This document shows, piece by piece, positions 49,037 to 50,521 of a stretch of 50,521 nt of DNA. The stretch is from contig DASVWD010000025.1 of assembly GCA_036389795.1 (NCBI GenBank), positions 1 through 50,521 on the forward strand, written 5' to 3'. Every line of letters starts with the position of its first letter. Position 1 is the first letter of the stretch. A program made the translations under genes and the position numbers. The notes beneath the pieces were generated by a model. The model did not search any database and was not told the DNA's origin. It saw only the letters and a program-made list of their open reading frames with translations. The stretch comes from Longimicrobium sp. (GTDB lineage: Bacteria > Gemmatimonadota > Gemmatimonadetes > Longimicrobiales > Longimicrobiaceae).

Positions 49037-50521
49037 TCAGTTGAGGAGCCGGAGCGGCATCACCAGCATCTCCGTCGAGATGCCGTCCTCGTCCTCCACG
49101 GGGCGGAGCATGGCCGCCCGCTCGGGGGCCTTGAAGCTCATCCGCACCTCGCCGGCGGGGAGGTAGCGCAGGAGCTCCAGCAGGTACTGGGCGTTGAAGC
49201 CGATCTCCAGCGGGTCGCCCTGGTAGTCCACGGGCACGTCCTCGTGCGCCGCGCCGAGGTCCGGGGTCTCCACCGAGACGCGCAGCATCGGCCCGCCGAG
49301 GGAGAAGCGGATGCGGTGCGTCTGCTCGCTGGCGACGATGGCCATGCGCCGCACCGCCGCGCTGAGCGCGCCCCGGTCCGCGATCAGGACCCGGTCGTTG
49401 TCCGCGGGGATGACCTGGCGCCAGTTCGGGTACGGCCCCTCGATCGTGCGGGAGACGATCTCCCACCCCTCGCCACGGAAGCCCAGGTGGTTCTGGGTGC
49501 GGGCGACGCGGACCTCCTCCTCCTCGCGCGGCAGGCGCGCCACCATGGCGAGCGCGCGCGGGTGCACGATCACCTCGTGCTCACCGAGCGCCTTGCCGCC
49601 GGCGATGCGCGTAACCGAGAGCCGGTGACCGTTGGTGGCCACCATTGCCATCTCGTCGGGGCCCAACTCCCACAGCACGCCGTTCAGGATCGGGCGCGTC
49701 TCCTCGGTGGAGGCCGCGAACGAGGTGCGCTCGATCAGCAGCGCGAGCGTGGCGCCGGGGACGGTGAAGTAGTTCTCGTCCCACTGGATCCCGGGCGGGG
49801 TCGGGAACTCGTCCACCGGCATGGTCGCCAGCTTGTAGCGGGTCCGGGTCTCCTGGCACCAGAGGTGGAGGGTGTCCTCCTCCAGCCGCACGTCCAGCGT
49901 GCAGCTGTCGGGGATCTCGCGCGCGATCTCCTGCAGCTTCTTCCCCGGCACCAGCACGGCGCCCGGCTTGGCGACCGCCGCCGCGACCGTGCGCGTGACG
50001 GTGGTGTCGAGGTCGGTGGCTGTCATCCGGATCAGCCCGTCGCCCTCGGTGGCGATCAGGACGTTGCTGAGGACCGGGAGGGTGGTCTTCGTCGGAAGCC
50101 CGGCGACCACGGCGGCCAGCCCCGCCTTCAGCACCTGGGGCTTCACCGCGAACTCCATCTCGCGCACCGGCTCCGGCTCCAGGAGCGCGGTCTCGCGCGT
50201 GCCGGCCTCCGCGGCCTCGTTCGGACCGAGGTCCATGGCCAGCGGCGCCTCGCCCTCCGGCACCTCCGCGTCCGCCCCCGCCTGGGCGTCGTGGCCGCTG
50301 GTCGCCGGGGCCGCATCGGCGGCCACGCCCGCGTCGAGCCCCGTCTCCACCTCCCCGGTGGCGGCCGTCACACCGTGCGCCTCCTCCACCACCGCTTCCG
50401 CACCCACCACCTCCGGCCCCGCGCCGGCCGCCGGGCTCTCCACCACCGCACCGGCCTCGGCCTCCGGCGAGACGGCACCCGCCTCGGTCCCGTCCGTGCC
50501 CCGGCGCGACCGCCGCGGCCG
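49037..50521 (-). CDS. dnaN: DNA polymerase III beta sliding clamp with acidic N-terminal extension (5' end open)
   Basis: The clamp core begins near MEFAVKPQVLKAGL (ATG 50158) and has the full length of about 373 residues. It contains LPVLSNVLIATEGD, TATDLDTTVT, VPGKKLQEIAREIP, the second-domain segment RTSFAASTEETRPILNGVLW and the C-terminal end LVMPLRLLN, where binding partners dock. Upstream the frame stays open to the window edge with at least 120 more codons rich in Ala, Glu and Gly, starting at GTG 50446 or beyond the edge. A clamp gene next to RecQ, primase and methylases belongs to the mobile element, not the host dnaA-dnaN locus. The extension is unusual and may be real or a long open leader. 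Confidence 0.9.
   Translation of the reverse strand, partial: RPRRSRRGTDGTEAGAVSPEAEAGAVVESPAAGAGPEVVGAEAVVEEAHGVTAATGEVETGLDAGVAADAAPATSGHDAQAGADAEVPEGEAPLAMDLGPNEAAEAGTRETALLEPEPVREMEFAVKPQVLKAGLAAVVAGLPTKTTLPVLSNVLIATEGDGLIRMTATDLDTTVTRTVAAAVAKPGAVLVPGKKLQEIAREIPDSCTLDVRLEEDTLHLWCQETRTRYKLATMPVDEFPTPPGIQWDENYFTVPGATLALLIERTSFAASTEETRPILNGVLWELGPDEMAMVATNGHRLSVTRIAGGKALGEHEVIVHPRALAMVARLPREEEEVRVARTQNHLGFRGEGWEIVSRTIEGPYPNWRQVIPADNDRVLIADRGALSAAVRRMAIVASEQTHRIRFSLGGPMLRVSVETPDLGAAHEDVPVDYQGDPLEIGFNAQYLLELLRYLPAGEVRMSFKAPERAAMLRPVEDEDGISTEMLVMPLRLLN

Noticed and set aside
1-50521. CRISPR arrays, tRNA or rRNA genes, insertion sequences
   Set aside because: No regularly spaced direct repeats, cloverleaf-like sequence, transposase motifs or flanking terminal repeats were seen.

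Overview
The window is about 50.5 kb of very GC-rich bacterial DNA. Only the left edge looks like housekeeping chromosome: the 3' part of purK (2-682) followed by a small helix-turn-helix gene. The style (high GC, purK next to accessory DNA) would fit Gemmatimonadota/Longimicrobium-like or a similar high-GC phylum. That is a guess, because no taxonomic marker gene is present. No tRNA, rRNA or CRISPR array was seen.

Region 1 (about 1.1-9.3 kb) is a mixed accessory island. It holds an ECF-type sigma factor, a probable decayed PD-(D/E)XK-like protein, a gene broken by two frameshifts, a large GHKL (MORC/Hsp90-type) ATPase, a membrane protein with an NBR1-type Ig domain, and a SAM methyltransferase. 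The stretch at 7.5-9.3 kb is clearly richer in A+T than its surroundings.

Region 2 (9.3-15.9 kb, minus strand) is a tightly coupled four-gene operon: DUF4007 protein, P-loop ATPase, DndC-like PP-loop enzyme and cysteine desulfurase. I read it as an Ssp-type single-strand DNA phosphorothioation system in the order sspB-C-D-A. The usual partner nuclease SspE is absent. A good sigma70-like promoter overlapped by an inverted repeat lies upstream. Diverging from it (16.1-18.9 kb, plus strand) is a three-gene operon with overlapping ends: HTH protein, GIY-YIG nuclease-like protein and a second GHKL ATPase. This is a candidate new effector or companion module for phosphorothioation.

Region 3 (19-50.5 kb, almost all minus strand) is the replication and DNA-modification part of a large plasmid, integrative element or phage-like element. 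It encodes ParA with a small partner, a CHC2/TOPRIM primase, RecQ, a private DnaN sliding clamp, a 1716-residue methylase-helicase, a C5 cytosine methyltransferase, an Mrr_N-DNA methyltransferase fusion, a TGT/DpdA-like protein, a Mom-like protein, a SWIM zinc-finger protein, and two long helical proteins with relaxase-tail/BID-like repeats. Many small proteins have no recognised family.

Two patterns tie Region 3 together. At least seven of its proteins carry sequences resembling the bacterial beta-clamp-binding motif, four of them at or within three residues of the C-terminus, and the element carries its own clamp gene. In addition, a recurring minus-strand leader (a GAAAAGC-type box, then a GC hairpin, then the start codon) precedes many of its genes and suggests an element-specific regulon. 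The right end of the element is outside the window.
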